A DNA stretch of 64,000 bases from Aureimonas frigidaquae. GTDB lineage: Bacteria > Pseudomonadota > Alphaproteobacteria > Rhizobiales > Rhizobiaceae. Below are positions 62,100 through 64,000 of the stretch, piece after piece (within the stretch, counting starts at the first letter, position 1; every line of letters starts with the position of its first letter). Position numbers and translations under genes: made by a program. The notes below the pieces were generated by a model, which was not told the DNA's origin, made no database searches, and was given only the letters and a program-made list of their open reading frames with translations. The stretch covers positions 62,001-126,000 of the forward strand of contig NZ_BBWR01000002.1 of NCBI RefSeq assembly GCF_001463905.1, written 5' to 3'.

Positions 62100-62993
62100 A
62101 TGACGAACGAGCTTCGCTCGGAGCTTCGCAAGCACATCCTGACAAGCCTCCGTGTCGAGCGGATGGATGTCGGACAGCACGTACCGGAAAAGACCTTCGC
62201 AGCCTTCGGTACGAGCCGCGGCCCGATCCGCGCCGCCCTGGCCGAACTCGCGCGCGATGGCATTCTGGAATACCGATCCAACCGCGGCTACTTCATCGCC
62301 GATCTCGACGGCGTCACGACGCAGGATGCGCCGGGCGAGGAAGAGCGCGTCTACCGTGCGATTGCCGCAGACAGGCTCGCAGGCGATATCGGGGAGACTG
62401 TCACCGCCAACGAGGTGATGCGCCGCTACGAGGTGACCAGATCGGTCGTTCTGCGGGTCTTCGGCCGCATCGAGCGCGAAGGCTGGGCCGAGCGCCGCGC
62501 CGGGCGTGGCTGGACCTTCACCGCCATGGTCGACACGGTGGATGCATACCGCGAAATCTATGAAGTGCGCCGGGCGATCGAGCCCGCCGGCATCCTGGCC
62601 GATGCCTACCGGGCGGACAAGCCGACGCTCGTGACATGCCGGGAGCGGCAGGATTTCATTCTCGATCGTGGCCTGACGACGCTCGACCAGGGAGAGCTGT
62701 TCGCGATCCAGACAGATTTCCACGTGAAGGTCATGGAGATGTCCGGCAACCGCTTCTTCGTGCAGACGCTTCTGCGCCTGAACAGCCTGCGCCGCCTGGC
62801 AACATACCGCCAGGAGCGAGACAGGGACCGCGTCGAGATGCAGTGCCGCCAGCACGTCGCCATTCTCGATGCGCTGCTGGACGACGATCGCAGGACCGCC
62901 GCCGAACTCATGCGCGCGCATCTCGGCGGCAGCGATCGGGAAAGCCTCGCGCTCGACATTTTCGACGGACGCCGTCCGGGGAACAGCCGGTAG
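62100..62993 (+). CDS. GntR-family regulator with two winged helices
   Basis: 297 residues. The first winged helix (about 1-70) has GTSRGPIRAALAELARDGILEYRSNRGYFI. A second (about 78-140) has YEVTRSVVLRVFGRIEREGWAERRAGRGWTF. An FCD-type ligand domain follows (AYREIYEVRRAIEPAGILADAYR, QTDFHVKVMEMSGN, QHVAILDALLDDD). Most FadR-type GntR proteins have only one winged helix. It is divergent from the catabolic operon, so it is very likely its repressor or activator, sensing the imported acid or a product. Confidence 0.92.
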   Translation: MTNELRSELRKHILTSLRVERMDVGQHVPEKTFAAFGTSRGPIRAALAELARDGILEYRSNRGYFIADLDGVTTQDAPGEEERVYRAIAADRLAGDIGETVTANEVMRRYEVTRSVVLRVFGRIEREGWAERRAGRGWTFTAMVDTVDAYREIYEVRRAIEPAGILADAYRADKPTLVTCRERQDFILDRGLTTLDQGELFAIQTDFHVKVMEMSGNRFFVQTLLRLNSLRRLATYRQERDRDRVEMQCRQHVAILDALLDDDRRTAAELMRAHLGGSDRESLALDIFDGRRPGNSR

Positions 62994-63180
62994 GCCGAAA
63001 TATCCAGGCTCGGGCCACCACATTAGTTTTGGTTCCATAATCCATCTTATGCCATTTATGGGCGGCGCTGTACGGATGGCGGCAGACGCCGTTCCCCTCG
63101 GCGGAAAACCGGCATCCTTGACAAGACCGGTGCCCTGTCCTTCGATCCCCTTCCAACGCGGATGCAACCGGGAGTGAAGA

Positions 63181-64000
63181 ATGAGGATCGAGCGCAGAAC
63201 CATTCTTCTGATTGCCGGCCTGTCCGTCGCCATGAGCGGCCCGCCTTTCGCCTTTGCGGCTTCGCCGGCGCCGGTGGAAGGCAATGACGGGATGGTCGTT
63301 ACGGCCCAGCATCTGGCATCCCGGATCGGGGTCGATGTGCTGCGTGATGGTGGCAACGCGGTGGATGCGGCTGTCGCGGTCGGTTATGCCCTGGCTGTCG
63401 TCTATCCGACGGCAGGCAATCTCGGCGGCGGTGGTTTCATGACCATCCGGCTGGCGGATGGAACCAGCACCTTTCTGGATTTTCGCGAACGCGCGCCCAA
63501 GGCCGCCACGCGGGACATGTATCTCGACGCGGCCGGTGAGCCCGTGCCGGGCGCCAGCACGGACACTTATCTTGCAATTGGCGTTCCGGGCTCGGTCGCC
63601 GGCTTCGAGATGGCGCGCGAGAAGTATGGCACGCTTGGCCGGGATCGGCTGATTGCACCCGCCATCGCCCTGGCCCGCGACGGTTTCGTGCTGGAGCCCG
63701 GCGATATCGCCTCGTTCACCGACGGCAACGACATGCTGGCAAAGGACCCGGCTGCGTCGCGCATCTTCCTGAAGGACGGCGAACCCTTGAGCCTTGGCGC
63801 GCGCCTCGTGCAGTCCGATCTTGCAGGATCGCTGCAGGCCATATCCGATCGGGGCGCCGACGCCTTCTACCAGGGTGAGATTGCCGATCTGATCGTCAAG
63901 GCGAGCGAGGCGAATGGCGGCATTCTCGCCAAGTCGGATTTTGAAGATTACGCGGTGCGGGAACTGGAGCCGGTCGCCTGCAACTATCGTGGCTACGACA
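63181..64000 (+). CDS. ggt: gamma-glutamyltransferase, cut by the window end
   Basis: 273 codons visible, no stop before the window edge. A signal peptide (about 1-26, ending AFAAS) is followed by the GGT large-subunit start: MVVTAQHLASRIGVDVLRDGGNAVDAAVAVGYALAVVYP, GNLGGGGFMTIRL, LDFRERAPKAAT and IGVPGSVAGFEMAREKYGTL. The autoprocessing Thr lies further on. GGGAG lies before the ATG. It cleaves glutathione and other gamma-glutamyl compounds in the periplasm; 5-oxoproline from such reactions is the substrate of the pxpABC product. Confidence 0.93.
   Translation, partial: MRIERRTILLIAGLSVAMSGPPFAFAASPAPVEGNDGMVVTAQHLASRIGVDVLRDGGNAVDAAVAVGYALAVVYPTAGNLGGGGFMTIRLADGTSTFLDFRERAPKAATRDMYLDAAGEPVPGASTDTYLAIGVPGSVAGFEMAREKYGTLGRDRLIAPAIALARDGFVLEPGDIASFTDGNDMLAKDPAASRIFLKDGEPLSLGARLVQSDLAGSLQAISDRGADAFYQGEIADLIVKASEANGGILAKSDFEDYAVRELEPVACNYRGYD

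Overview
The window looks like a high-GC chromosome segment from an alphaproteobacterium of the Hyphomicrobiales (Rhizobiales). The run rlpA - dacC-like - tmk - holB - metG - tatD - MBL hydrolase, the HWE histidine kinase, the DUF2254 protein and the HdeD, LssY-like and Bug/TctC families all fit that order. A family such as Aurantimonadaceae is only a guess. No rRNA or CRISPR array was seen.

Layout. (1) 1-1506: a gene-poor flank with two or three small genes of unknown role. (2) 1507-18268: a 16.7 kb integrated element bounded by 40-bp direct repeats. The repeats are the 5' half of a tRNA-Ser(UGA) gene, whose intact copy lies at 18230-18319. Its minus-strand program runs leftwards: an AlpA/excisionase-like HTH, a chain of small early genes joined by ATGA overlaps, a replication-type protein carrying iteron-like repeats, small zinc-finger and HTH proteins, then portal, prohead protease, capsid, connector, head closure, HNH, TerS, TerL, a zinc-cluster protein and a tape-measure protein. 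A ribbon-helix-helix regulator and a tyrosine integrase read the other way. No tail tube, sheath, terminator, baseplate or fibre genes, no holin and no typical late-control genes are present. The gene set is that of a capsid-forming phage satellite (cf-PICI-like) rather than a complete prophage, with an unexpected tape-measure gene. A tail-deleted prophage is the main alternative.

(3) 18320-30611: an esterase, then mesX-mesD (oxygen-dependent, folate-independent methionine synthesis) behind a clear cobalamin riboswitch, a cupin, an HWE sensor kinase, a DUF2254 membrane protein, a Crp/Fnr regulator and a MHYT-PAS-GGDEF-EAL protein. (4) 30866-38714: the conserved cell-envelope and replication block. 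It contains a DD-carboxypeptidase homologue that has lost two of its three catalytic motifs. (5) 38898-53679: an orphan Bug solute-binding protein, FucU, the 5-oxoprolinase operon pxpABC, a diguanylate cyclase, a Ca2+/H+ antiporter, HdeD, an amidohydrolase, a ClC channel, a beta-lactamase-fold hydrolase and a tannase-family esterase that lacks the family's cysteine pair.

(6) 53720-61839: one long minus-strand catabolic operon. It encodes an isocitrate/tartrate-type dehydrogenase, a succinate-semialdehyde-type dehydrogenase, a cupin, TctC-TctB-TctA, an Ldh-family reductase and a hydroxypyruvate-isomerase-like protein. It is divergent from a GntR regulator with two winged helices and palindromic operator candidates between them. 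The gene set suggests uptake and oxidation of a small hydroxy-dicarboxylate such as tartrate. (7) 63181-64000: the start of a gamma-glutamyltransferase gene cut by the window edge.
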